64,000 bases of DNA from Polyporus tsugae. Taxonomy: Eukaryota > Basidiomycota > Agaricomycetes > Polyporales > Polyporaceae. Each line of letters opens with the position of its first letter. Position 1 is the first letter of the stretch. Location: contig JAHRBS010000004.1 in the NCBI GenBank assembly GCA_024305745.1, positions 4,526,001-4,590,000 on the forward strand, in the 5' to 3' direction. The translations under genes and the position numbers were made by a program. The notes under the pieces were generated by a model. It had not been told where the DNA came from. It did no database searches and was given only the letters and a program-made list of their open reading frames with translations. Positions 35,606 to 47,259 of this stretch are shown here, in pieces.

Positions 35606-35840
35606 TGGGCGGCGTCGCTCGCGGCGGGTGTTTCGACGTGCGGGCTCCAGAAAGCAACCACACCCGACCGGCGACCGACGGAGGCCCTAATACTTTAGCA
35701 GCGACTTCGGGAGTATCGCCGTAGATATAGTACGCGAGGGGCTCCGAGTCGATGCGCCGGAAGAACTTGAAGCATCTGTGCGGGATAGTATCGATGACGC
35801 CCGCGCGCAAGACACCCTCGACCTTGCGGCACGTTGGTTT
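35585..35840 (-). pseudogene. Biotin-protein ligase relic
   Basis: On the minus strand, LRAGVIDTIP, then EPLAYYIYGDTPEVAA, and in a second frame VAFWSPHVETPAASDAAQEK followed by RALRT. These correspond in order to the region of the biotin-protein ligase gene at about 56310-56520, which reads ILRAGVVDIPQ, then SHYISGGTSDVAAVRAS and AAFWSAHVEAPITSDPAQEN. Only about 85 codons remain, with at least one frame change. It points head-on into the ABC relic with hardly a base between them. Confidence 0.75.
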
Positions 35841-36076
35841 GGTTATGTGTAGACTTACCGTTTGACGGTGACAGGTTGGCATGTTACCATGGTGGAGACG
35901 GATTCCACGCCCTCTACCATTCGGCAACTTGAAGTGGACAACACCTCAACTCATATTCGAATTCGCACCTGTACGATCGCGCATATACACTGCAGGCATA
36001 CACGAAGGATGTAACTCTCTTCCGGTCATATTGCGAGCTTTCCATTCACCTCCCTGGGGAGGGAATTGAATTTTCT

Positions 36077-38202
36077 TCACTCGTCTTCAGGTTGGTAGGA
36101 TGCGATCTTCTCCCTCAGCTCACTGATCCTCGGTCTGAAGCGGGCAGCGAACTGCTCCGAATGTGCCAGCGCGCCGTCCTTGATGGCCATAGTGTCGATG
36201 GGGTGTGTGGGGTCTTCGGAGATGTCGAACGCCCACAAAGCCAACGCGATCGTAATGAAGAGCGACCGATCCGCGAGATGCTGGCCTGGACATATCCTGC
36301 ATGCCAAAAGCGTTGAGCTCACCATAAGGCGGCGTGACGGAAAACACGAATGGCTGACCTACGCCCGAAGCCCCAGTTGAAGAATCGCAAGTCCGTCCTC
36401 ATCTCGCCTTTCTCGTCCAGCCAGCGTCCTGGGCTGAACGTATCTCCGTCCGGAAAGACGTCAGGATCGCGTGCAATTGCCCTGTGGGATACCTTGAGCC
36501 TTGCCTATTCCCTTGTGGAAAAGGCGACGATGGCCAAGTTAGTTCACGCACCAATGACAACCCACAACTTCTGTTCCTGCGGGAATCACGTAGTCTTTCT
36601 TTGCGTCAATTAGCTTCGAATATTCTATGGAACAGTCTGAAGAAGGTTACCCAGAACACATCTTCCGTCGCCGCGTGTGAGATACCTGCGGGCGCCACTG
36701 GCCGCCATCTAAAAAGCTCTTCAATGTAAGCCCATACTTCCGGCAGCTTGTCCTGGTCGGCGAATGTAGGCACTTTCCGGAGATGAGTAGACGTTCAAGA
36801 GGTTGATAAGTAGAAAGTGTTACGTACGACGATCCCGACCGACAACTGCATCAAGCTGAGCTTGTACTCTCCGCTGGGTTTCGGGATACTTGGCTGCTGC
36901 CATCACGAAGAAGCCCAGCACACCGCCCGTCTGCGGATGACGTTAGCCACGTCATCGTGGAACAGGGAGAAACATGTCCTACCGTGTCTGACCCGGCGCC
37001 GAACATCGAACCGGCAAGGTAAGCCACCTCGTCGTCCGAGAGCCCAGATTCCTCTTGATGCTCGAGGAGGTATGTTGTAAAGCATGGTTGTGCGTCGTTA
37101 TTTGCCTAGGACGACGACCGGAGGGTAAGACAATGGGCGACGTGAGCGACGCTATCGAACGTACCAGACGCTGTTTGACTGCCTCCACCTGTCCTCGGTA
37201 TAGGGCTATCTCCTCCTGATGCCACCGCTCCAGTTTGGACGTCATTCCGGGCACGTATCTCAGCCACGGGTACGACTCGATGAGATACGCTCCTGGACGG
37301 AGGGTGTCGCCCACCCGTGCGGTGCCCTTATTGATCTGTTGAACCTCAGGGTCCGAGTACGAGGTCGGGGTGGTCTTTCCGTACGTCACGGACATGATGA
37401 CGCTCGCGGCAAATCTGTCCGGGATGTGTCAGTCCACACTGGCCTGATAAGCAAGAAAAGCCTGTGCTCGACTTGCCTTTTCGCGTGAGTCAGGTGTTGC
37501 TCAGGTGCGTTCAGGATGTCGAGAAGGTAGCTGCGCGCATGCTGCATCTGAATGGGCACGTATGCAATCGAGGCTTGAGGCTGGAGTATAGCATGCAGCG
37601 ACCTTCTCACCGTGGAGGGCGGAGAGATGCGCGTGTGGTTGTCGGTACGTCTTTGAACGCAGATGCAATGTGTGAGACGTACCCACGGAGCCTCCGGAGG
37701 CGATCGCCCGCTCTAATTGCGAGTATCCGCATTCCCTTGGAGAGAATTTCGCCCGTGACGATGTACCGTGGACGGTCTGCGAGCTTGTGGGATTGCTTGA
37801 CCATGATATCAATCGCTGCCTGCCAAGAAATGAGCAAAAATCAGCTGAGCGATGGAAATATTATACGAACCCGGTGTCCTGTGATGACGCAAACATATTT
37901 GGAGCCGTATCGGAGGGTATACACAGGGCCATAAGTCTTTCCTAGGTCGTTATAATGGAAGGCTACACTACACCACGAATGCAGTTAGCGAGTGGTAGGT
38001 AGGCCAAATGATTCTGGACGTACTGGGATCGAGGCGGCGTGTGTCCGAAGAACCAATGACCCGGAGGACCTGGTGGGAGCCTCTCGCCGGCCGTTTTAAT
38101 GCGTAATGCTCGAGCAAAGACGGAGGTGATCGCAAAAATTGCGACAACGAACAGGGAGTCTAACAAGACACGTTGATATGGAAGTCCCTCAGGCATGAGC
38201 AT
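36077..38202 (-). pseudogene. Cytochrome P450 with two frameshifts
   Basis: Eleven-exon P450 gene, readable almost end to end. Exon starts/ends: 38202-38024, 37967-37871, 37819-37683, 37605-37477, 37414-37165, 37105-36983, 36930-36828, 36773-36686, then two exons between about 36630 and 36380, and 36296-36077. It begins with a membrane anchor (LLDSLFVVAIFAITSVFA) and a proline hinge (LPPGPPGHWFFGHTPP). The I-helix oxygen-binding motif is GSMFGAGSDT. The heme-binding signature FGRRICPGQHLA spans the last junction. In exon 8 an extra base splits YIE from the ELFRWRPVAP that contains the ExxR pair (about 36720). In exon 9 another extra base separates LFHRIFEAN from KDYVIPAGTEVVGCHW. The fourth intron has a GC donor (gcaagt at 37476). 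It resembles the basidiomycete P450s annotated as OrdA-like; substrate unknown. Either a young pseudogene or two sequence errors. Confidence 0.85.
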
Positions 38203-38884
38203 GATCGACTGACAAGAGAACTCGTGGGGTCACAGCTCGAGGGATGACGGTGCTCGTTAAGTTTAAATATGGGACCGTTCGTTCCGCGCTTCTCCTGATC
38301 GAGGGAAAGCGATCCAATGGACTATATGGGGCGCCAATAAAACGTCGCCTGCCTGTTGACTGGCATTAGTAATGGCGGGACCACAGCGAAGCACACAAGT
38401 AAGCAAGGGTTCGTCCGAAGCTAGGGCACCCCTAATCCCCCGATGGCACCTTCTCGTCATTCCCAACTCCGAATCGAACCGCTCCAAAGTCGCGAGCTCG
38501 AGGCGCTGAGGACGGGGACGTTGGGCACGAGTCCAGGATAACACAGAAGACCAAGTAGCCAGCTTACCCGGGATCGCATGCCACTGCCCTTCAATTTGGA
38601 AACTCGTGGGTCCACCAGCTGACCACCACGCGCAACCGGAGAAAAGAAAATAGCCGGCACTGAGCATGGAGGAAATTTCACCTGATGGTCCGTCACCACA
38701 ATGGCTGGCAATATGGCGTCGGAGATGGGAGGGGCAAGTGCGACTGCCAGGCAGCGTACGCGAACTTGGCGGCGTGCGGTGATTCGTGAATGAAACCGAT
38801 CAAGCGCCGGAGTCGGGACCCCCGGTCACCTATGTAGCGTAGTTCCGTTCTCCGTTCTCTAGGTACTCCCTGCTCCCTTCAACC
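38203..38884. other. Divergent spacer between P450 and HNH-derived gene
   Basis: About 680 bases between two diverging genes, expected to contain both promoters. Open frames of 84 and 134 codons on the minus strand have no recognisable content. Confidence 0.5.
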
Positions 38885-40518
38885 ATGAATCTCCGACAGG
38901 ACCTTCCGGTGCCAACGCAACAAGAAATATCCTATCGACGGACTAAGGATCTACTCATCTGGCATCCTGGTCTCGACATACCCCTGCTTCGTTTGGCGGC
39001 GCTCTCTACTGGCTCTACTGCAACCCCCTATGGCGTGTTCCGGCCACTCGTCCTGAACGCGTGCCGCGTCCTCACCAACCATGCAGCCCAATATGACGCC
39101 GACTATCTCGCGACGGACATCGAAGGTCGGAATCGCGTACCGATTGACGACACGCCTCTGGACTTTGACTGCTACTACTTCCTCGGTCCCCCCGAGGTCG
39201 CAGCCCACAAGAATTATCCAATTGTGAAGACCTTTTCTGCGTTCACGTTTCCCCGTACTCTTCCCCCTGACTGGGCCGGACTCGCGAATGCAACGCGGGA
39301 CTCGGAGGTGCAGACCCCCCAACGCCAGCCTCAGGACGCCCCTTCAAAGTTCATGGCCGCCGCCGTGCGGTGGAGGGACGTGCAATGCATTGCGACGCGG
39401 TATCCTGACGGTGCGTTTCATTTGGTCATGATACAACTAAGCCTCATCCTGTGGATCGCATTCACAGCCGCACAATGTGCCTACCTAATCCCAAAAGCGG
39501 AGGCGTCTTGGTTTCATGTGAACCGCATGGGCCTCTACGCCCGCGACGATTTGTCGATGGGTGTCAACTGCCCTTCTAATGGTATTCTCTTGCGCTCGGA
39601 TGTGTATAAGTGTCTTGACTCCTACAACTTTGTCTTCTACCCTTCCGGCGACGGCACGTTTGTTGCGTACTTTGTACGCGACTTATGCGTCTACTTGCCA
39701 GAGCTGCTCCATCGGCGAGTGGTGACGATTCACTCGGATGTCCCCGCTGAGTTTCTGTATGCTCGTTTCGCTCTTGCGATCATCAACCTCCCCCGCCCAG
39801 ACAATGTTCGTCTCCACGCCATTCCGGAAAGTGAGGCTATCAAGAGGAGCAAGGCGAAGATACTTTTGGAGGAGCAGGAGAAGCAGGCGAGCAAGAGGAT
39901 GACGAGCACAGCTGAAGGAGGCCAGAAGACGTCTGACACAAGTTCTGAGCGTGGCGGAGACAACGACATAGGTGCGTAGTTGTCTTGCAGCATAGTTACT
40001 GGCTGACGTCCTCTTCGATCATGCGGGGTCCAGGTGATGATTTGCCTGTATCTGGGAGCGACGAGGAGCCAGAGATGAGTGCGTATGACTGCTTTTGCTG
40101 CATATTGGTGTGTTGATCCTCGCCTACTGTTGCCTACAACACAGAATCGTCTTCAACGACTTCGAACAAGTCCCGGATCCAGTCCTCTCCGGAAGAAGAC
40201 GACACCGAAGGTGACAGGCGGTGGAAGGAACTGTTGTTTGCTCGCCTTCCAGAACTCGGTACGCTCCACTGGCATCCCAAAGTCTGGCCGTTTTCGTTTT
40301 GCTGACACGTTCGCACTTGTACAGCCGACCTTCCGGAGGTCGAGCACCCGCCCGAGACGTTCACCGGCTCCCACGTAGAGACGCCGCACATGCTGCGGCT
40401 GAGGTCCGAGTACATGAAGCAGAACCCGCAAGTGTGGCGCACGTCGACGACGTCTGCCGATGCGACGCGGGAGGACGTGGAGGGCTTTTACGCGGATTTG
40501 CTCACGCGGCCCACCTAG
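38885..40518 (+). CDS. HNH-derived protein with altered catalytic histidines
   Basis: Predicted 479-residue protein in four exons: 38885-39971, 40034-40078, 40145-40258 and 40325-40518. It is an intact paralogue of the broken gene at 33846. The N-terminal half (VFRPLVLNACRVLTNHAA, DFDCYYFLGPPEV, NYPIVKTFSAFTFPRTLPPD) is conserved with it. In the HNH-like core the sequence is CAYLIPKAEA and NGILLRSDVYKCLDSYNF. The paralogue and the usual form of this mushroom family have histidine where this protein has tyrosine in CAYLIP and DVYKC, so the nuclease centre has probably lost its metal and catalytic ligands. The C-terminus is charged and disordered (acidic, lysine-rich) and ends in a conserved segment ETFTGSHVETPHMLRLRSEY that is partly kept in the broken copy. 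It may act as a DNA-binding or regulatory protein; that is inference. Confidence 0.8.
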
Positions 40519-43500
40519 CGGTGCCAAATCCGTGTGGCAGCAGGGGCCAACCATACTCCAGGTCCGCCTATAGGACGGCTCCTAACTGTGTCCCACTTCG
40601 TCGACTCGGACTTGGGCCCGGCTGTGTGCTCTCCGCATTTGAGACTGTTCGAGTTCCTGCTACGCGTCGTCCCTTTTTTTGTCGTCGTGCCATATCAGCT
40701 TTCGTTGTCTTGTCCGGACGGTCCTCTACACTGTATCGCTACGTTCATTTGCAACAAGGACATCAGGAATGTGACACCCATGCCCCGGTACTGTATCATA
40801 TTCTGGAATAGGTCTTCTGTACATGCATAGAAGGACACGGTCGATACCCTCGAAATGCAAGCTTTTCCGAGTCGTCTACCCTCAATTTGGCGACCACGAG
40901 CTTTGCGCATTTGTGCGATTTCCCACCTGCCGTTCTGCGTGAGTAAAATCCACTCTACTGGCCTTCGAACCTCTCGTGGTCGAGTATGCTGAACCGGACG
41001 TTTCGAAGGTCAAGCGAGGGCAAACGGCTCTCCGTCGAAGAGTCGGAGCCTGCATTACATCCACCCGGCCTCGGAAATTGACGTTGGCGACGGTTGTCGT
41101 TTCGGGTCGCCCTATCCGGTTGAAAGACTGGGTTACCGCTGGTTAGGACGCTGGAATGATCTGCGCCTCCGCTTTGCTGTCCGTGGCAATCCGGGCCCGC
41201 CGACCCCCACAGACCAGGAATACCTGACGGAAAACCGCGCTACGCCCACAGATCTAGAGCTCCTGATGCTCTCCTCCTGCTGCGGCACGTCAGCCACACT
41301 CCACACCACATGAGATCCATGTCGCACATGCATCTTCTCTGTGTGGTTTGTTGCGCTTGCGGAGATCCACCATTATCTGTTCGTCATGAACGCGCCATAG
41401 ATCTAGAGCCGACGACATCTTCGTCAAGCCTACGGACTGAGGCGGCGGACTTCCCCAGTGGGCTTCTTCGGCGTCATGCATTGTTTCCCACCGCCCGCCG
41501 ACCCTAGCATACGGATAAAGGTGAGTGTTCGAATTCGTGTCGTACGCCAGGCGGGACTTTCCGATGGGACCCACCGACGACTGCGCATGCCCCTCCGCTT
41601 GCAGACATTGAATATATCACACTGGCAGGACTTCTGCGACCAAGATCCGGAGGGAGAAGGGTCCGTCGTATCGTTGGGGAAGTGAGATAAGGAAAGTTCG
41701 AATTCCATCTGTGACATTAGCACTGGAGCTGTACATGATGACGGTATGGAATCGTACTGGCGCGGCCGATGTGGCAGACCTTTGCGCGCGCCGCGCTGCC
41801 AGCGGCCTTGCCGCTCATTCCGTAGGAAGCTCGCGATCTCACGAGAACGAACCGTGTGGAGTCGCGGATAATCGTCGCACAGACACGCTTCCTTGTGGTC
41901 GCAGGTTGGTCGCAGGGCTGATATATCCTCCTGTCAACAGGGTTTCACTGTGGACATCGGTCGTCAGAACCAGTGCCACCTCAGGCTGACCAGTGCCACT
42001 CAACGCTCGGACTTGAAGCCTGAAGGAAGTGGTGATATTCACCCACAAGAACCGCTGTCAGAATTTCAGGTACATCCAAAGATATCGAGAAGAGCGAGAA
42101 GTTCAAGCTATCAGTAGGGGAGAAGAAGTGGTAGTAACAAAGGAATGTCCAAGCCGACCACGGAAGCGCCTATTAGGGCGTCAAAATAGGCGTCCAAATC
42201 AACGAGGGTGAGACTCGTGCGGCACGGCAGGCGTTGAGTACGGCTCTTCTGTTCTTCCCGCCAGCTCACCATCGTCCTGTTTCATTCCACCTCGCACTAC
42301 CTCCGAGTGGCTCGACGGCCGATATTCACAGATCGCATCCCAACGTGCCAGAGTTCTGCGAGCGCACCGTAAAAGAGAGGTATCGAAGGCCTCTTGTATT
42401 ACATAAACCCGCGCGCTGACTCTGGGCTTCCCTCGTCCAGATCCAGGGAGTTATGCTAACTTCCGGTCGCGTCGGAAATAATCGAGAACCAAGGCAGCAA
42501 TCGTAAGTTAAGGTTACTGTTCAGAAGGTGAGAAGCCAGCGGATGGCCGCAAGCCCATTGTGACCATGCAGCTTCTTCCCCCGCAGGTGTGAACGATCTG
42601 CAATCCTGTGTTCTACGAATACACTTCGACACCATGAATTTCCACGCTCGACGTAGCTCCCTTTCCACGCGCCTGGAACCTAACTTCGGGAGACAATGGT
42701 GTCTGGGAACGACATTCATGCCTTGCGGCCTGGTGCATCATCTGGAGACGGTGCAGCCCGTTTGGACGCTAGGTTGGAAGTTGCGGCTCGTCCCTTCGGC
42801 CGTCGATGAGCGTGCCACAGGGTCGTGTCGCAAAACGCGGGTCATGTCGATGCGCCGAACTCCTCACGACCGCTTCCCACGCGGTTAAAGACGGGTACGA
42901 GGCTCCTAACCGGAGCTTGTTGGACAGGCGGGTGTTCTCCGCTCTTACCGCGGTCACGACATTTCGTATATGTTGCACAGCGAGTCAGCCCTGCACTCGG
43001 AGTGCACAAAGAATGAGCATGAGTAGACCTGTCCGCGACCGCAGGCCCAGATCCAAGTCCGAGGCTGAAGGACGTCTGGGTCTTCATTAATCCTACAGAT
43101 CATCGCGCTTCCGCGATCACGAATAGATCTCCCCAATCTAGCCACGCACACGACGCCACGGCCCGTTGTGGATATTTTGGAATGCCATCGTCGACTGCGC
43201 ACTCGGTTCCGTCTCTGGTAAGTATATGCGCTCTTTTTGCACATCGCGCTAGCAGTCTTCGCATTGCACAGGGGGAACTGCCCATGTGGCGGGCCACGCC
43301 CGTGGTCGCCGTCGGCATCCATCAATATGTCGGCGAGGTCTTGACATGAATTTGATGGGGGGCCCGAGACGTAATGGCGGATTCTCCGTGCTGGATCGGA
43401 GGTTGACATCATCCTTCGACAGCGAGCGCAGAACGGGAGGCGGATTCTGCCGCCTCCCATTCGCGTGCGGACCGCAAGCGGACATTAGTTCAGGCTCTGT

Positions 43501-43856
43501 GCCAGTGGCAGGCGTGCGCGAGCCCCGAGGTTTGTGCTAAGCTCCGCTCCATTTGCGGCTGCACCGTACTGATTTCTCAGCACATATGTCCGCTCGGGGT
43601 CGCACGTAGCGAGTTCGCCTCGTCTTTTCCGTCTTCTGTCGATTGTGCGTACACGTCGCCCACTACTGTGCGTTGCGAGGCGTCTCGTCTTCACCTAAAA
43701 GACTGGGATATGCTACTGAATGGACCAGTAACCGACTCCGAGTCGTCGGAATATCACTGGTGCGTTGATTTTTATTTCTCGTGATTGCGGTTCGTTCTGT
43801 TTGTTCCCCACCTGTCTAACCTCTCCTTCTCTCGTTCTTTCATCTCTCCAGGTCTC
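40519..43856. other. Gene-poor stretch
   Basis: About 3.3 kb with no gene I can support. Many open frames of 60-168 codons overlap on both strands without family resemblance. One frame open from about 40993 to 41312 has protein-like composition (LGYRWLGRWNDLRLRF is an example) but no start codon and no recognised family, so it may be a relic. Confidence 0.4.
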
Positions 43857-45622
43857 ATGTTCGCCACCATGCGTCGTTGTCTCAACTGCGCTGATATCCT
43901 CAAGAACATCTGCGAGCAAGCATACGAGGGTGGATACAACCCCGACTGCAGATCCACGGTGGCAACGTTGAGTGCGACTTGTCGTGCTCTCCATCGCGTT
44001 GCTTCCAAGGTCCTCTGGAGTCGCCTCTTCAGCCTGCGGCCACTGATCAAGTGCATGCCCGCCGATGCATGGATCGAAGAGGCCAAAGACGCCACCGAAG
44101 ACCGTAGCGCCATTGTAAGACGCTCATTCTTCATTCTACGGCACTGAGGCTGACGCTCGCGCGATGCCTATGGAAGGCATTGAGGCGACCTCCGGACACG
44201 TCTGACTGGGACCGTTTCATGGCAAACGCACCGCTGGTTACATCCTTCAAGAGGTTCGGGTTTGATCCAGACCTTGATGACGACACCTACCGCACCCTTT
44301 GCCTCTATCGGCCGGGACCGGCTCCGCTGTTACCCAACCTCCGGGAGCTCGCTTGGGAGGAGGCCGATGCGGACGCGTTTGAGTATGGTTATCAATTCCT
44401 TGGACCCAAGTTGACTACCCTACATATCGGACAACCACCCTGCGACTCCCTCCTCCTTCCCATGCTCCGCTCCCTCCACACGAAGTGCCCGCAGATCCGC
44501 CACCTGTCGGTACAGTGCCGCTCGAGCGTCGGACCGATGGACCCCGTGGTCTCAAAAGCAGTACAGCACCTACTGCATCTGGAGACACTAGACCTCTCGC
44601 TCCCGCTGCTCGATGACGCGCTCGTACACCTTGCGACGCTCCCGAGCCTGTCTGTGGCTAAGATCTTTCTACCGCGGAACACGGAGGTGCACGAGCGTCT
44701 CGCAGCCGTCAAGGCACCCATATTCCCGAGTCTCACCGTCCTCCACGTGAGCACGATACGATTGGAACCGTCTCTGACGTGCCTCATCGACATGGTGTCG
44801 TCCACCCAGCTCTCCGAGGTCCGACTGAGCGCGGCACACGACCCGTCTAGCGTCTCTCTCAACAGCTTCCTAACCGCGCTCAGCAGGTGTCCGAGCCGCG
44901 ACGCGCTGTCGGCCATCAACCTCTCCTTCCCCCTCCCGTCCAGCATCCCCCTCATGCGCTCTCTGAACGCGGTCCCCCCTCTCGACCACCCCGAATGCAC
45001 GCTCGACCTCTCCACGTTCGAGCCGATCTTCTCGTGCCCCGAGCTCACGGACCTCGACGTCACCTCTTTCTTCCTCCGCCCAGACGACGCGTTCGTCCAC
45101 GCGCTCGCCACCGCCTGCCCGACGCTCCAATCGCTCCGCCTCGTGCCCCCATACTACGCCGGCCGGCTCCCAGAGGTAACCCTGCACGGCCTGCTCCCGC
45201 TCTTCCGCCTCTGCCCCGACCTCGAGCACCTCTCCCTCCCGATCGACGCCTCCGACGTGCCCCCGCGCGACTCCCGGGCTGTCCCCCAGGACCTGGACGA
45301 CTCACAGCTGCGCACGCTCGACGTCGGCGACTCGCCCATCCGCTTCGCGGACGAGGCCGCGGCGTTCCTCTCCGCGCACTGCACGCACCCCGCGTTCGAG
45401 ATCGTCGCCGCGGAGGCGCACGAGGGCGGCGACGGCGCCCCCGAGCACGTCCGCGCGCGCGAGCTGCACGGCGCGGTGTGGGAGCAGGTCGGCCGGCTCG
45501 TGCGGCTATTTGTGAAGGTGCGCAGCGAGGAGCGCGAGCGGTGGATGGGGATCACACGAGGGCGGGCCCGGGGCGGTGCGTTACCGTCTGCGCGGGCGCG
45601 GATGGACGATGGTGGACTGTGA
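43857..45622 (+). CDS. F-box/leucine-rich protein
   Basis: Predicted 567-residue protein from exons 43857-44114 and 44177-45622 with a 62-base intron. The N-terminus (LNCADILKNICEQAY, then LSATCRALHRVASKVLWSRL) has the pattern of a mushroom F-box, which would bind Skp1 in an SCF ubiquitin ligase. The remainder is a leucine-rich repeat array: LPNLRELAWEEAD, LLPMLRSLHTKCPQIRHLSV, LLHLETLDLSLPLLDDALVH, FPSLTVLHVSTIRLEPSLTC, CPELTDLDVTSFFL, ACPTLQSLRLVPPYY, LCPDLEHLSLPID. The second exon is very GC-rich in its 3' part, which leaves long shadow frames on both strands. It is a different subfamily from the cluster at 14-20 kb. Target unknown; gene appears intact. Confidence 0.85.
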
Positions 45623-46479
45623 TATGATTGAACGACGACAAGCTTGAGGACATTGGACATTCTACGCTATCCGGAGGGGTGGTGGAAGTCTGCGGTTGGA
45701 TTGTGCGAGCGATCGCTTCCAACTGGTGGACTTGCCCATCTTGCCGGTGTCACGAACCATCGTGCTATTTGCGCGTTTACGACCTGTACTGGTATTCTAT
45801 GACGTATGGTTGGCAAGATACGGCGCTGCATGGTCTAGCACGTGTAGGGAACGCATCCTGTCCACCTGCCCTTTTGAAACTCGGACGCTCCGAGTCAACG
45901 TTGGTACCTCGTGCGTACTACATATCACCGTCAGAAGCCTCCCCGTTTATGGGAGAAGTTACTTCGACGCGGAATCACAGCAGGACCGTACGAAGTTCTG
46001 AAACAAGTCAGCGTCGACAGTCCACACTCAAGTACTAATCCGGATCCACTCACCTCATCTCTACTGCTCAAGTGCAACTCCTCCTGATCCATGACCGTCT
46101 CCGCCATTTCGCTGCTGATCTCCTCGCACGGGCCCTGCTCCGCGGCGTCGGACGGATGGAGATCCTCAGCAGCACCCACCGCCCGCCCGCCACGCCTGCG
46201 ACGAGAGCCGCTGGCAGGTGCACGAAGAACTGTTCCCATTCACGGTCAAGACGTAGCCGCAGGTAGTCAGGAACAGGGACTGCAGGGCCGGCATCGAGTT
46301 AAGAACCGGACCGCCGCACGGTAAAGGTCCCCGTCGCTTACAGTGTACAAGTTGCGGCTCAGGTCCAGCTGTGTCTGCGTCGGCGCGCTATCCTGGTGGA
46401 CTCGGATGTGATAGTGGAGGACGACGCGGAGGTGCGTTAGGCGGAGATGCTGCATCGACTTGCTCAGTGTGTCCTGGAG
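45623..46479. other. Spacer
   Basis: About 850 bases between the F-box/LRR gene and a decayed F-box fragment. Parts may be the unrecognised C-terminal part of that fragment on the minus strand. No gene model could be supported. Confidence 0.4.
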
Positions 46480-46770
46480 CAGTGGTGTGCGATGTTGTGT
46501 CAGCTCTGAATACGTGTCATGATGTGTTATATCGCGCCTTCCCTCAAGGTAGAGCAGGTGAGCGAGAAGGAGAGGACATCTGAGACAATGGTCAGGAATT
46601 TGGAGACCAGACGCAGGATGTCGAAGTTGAGTGAGGGGCCCTAACAGACTAACAGTGACTCTCTGCTGGATTGGCGTCTGAGTCCATCCGGCCTGCCACA
46701 ATGAATTGTCAGCGATTCCTCCGAGTGGGGATGCTTAAGACTTACCGTAGTGCTGCTTTCCGGGGTACTT
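46480..46770 (-). pseudogene. F-box N-terminal relic
   Basis: Minus-strand sequence reads LNFDILRLVSKFLTIVSDVL followed by SFSLTCSTL at about 46630-46560, which is a typical mushroom F-box start. Stops follow shortly after, in the frame of the motif. Upstream on the minus strand is a gtaagt donor (about 46746) and a cag acceptor (about 46693). The same two pieces with the same order recur near 61100-61300. The leucine-rich remainder is not recognisable. Confidence 0.55.
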
Positions 46771-47259
46771 ATGCGATTGACAGCAAAATACAGCCTGGAC
46801 GGTGTGGATGAGTACCGACCTAGCACCGGGGTTGAGCCCCAGTCAAAACCCCGCCGAATTATATCGAATCATGATGAATGGCTGATGGCGCCAGTTGAGC
46901 ATCCACCATCATTCGGTATTAATCCCAAATTCTGGACTGTTTTCGAGCGCCCGTGAATGATGTTGAATAATACCGACCCTCGCCTTGCAGCAGGGAAGCC
47001 GTACCTGGCACCGGCAGGGGATTTATTCTGAATGATCCAGATATATTTGCATGCACACGTAGTACTAGTGACCAACCAATAGTATCATTGGAATGCGATG
47101 ACGCCCAGACTGTACTACTACGACTACACTACGCATCGCCGCCAGACTACATGCATGCACCCAGAGGTATATTGTTGGTGCATCGAAACCTCACGCCACT
47201 ACTGGTTTGGCCCGCTGGATAAAGGGTGTGTTAGATGACTAATGACAATGAGATAGTCT
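46771..47259. other. Spacer
   Basis: About 490 bases. No gene seen. It forms the 3' flank of the element-associated gene that follows and might contain an element end, but no terminal inverted repeat was recognised. Confidence 0.4.

Noticed and set aside
44887..45627. 246-codon Arg/Pro-rich plus-strand frame
   Set aside because: Out-of-frame shadow of the GC-rich second exon of the F-box/LRR gene.
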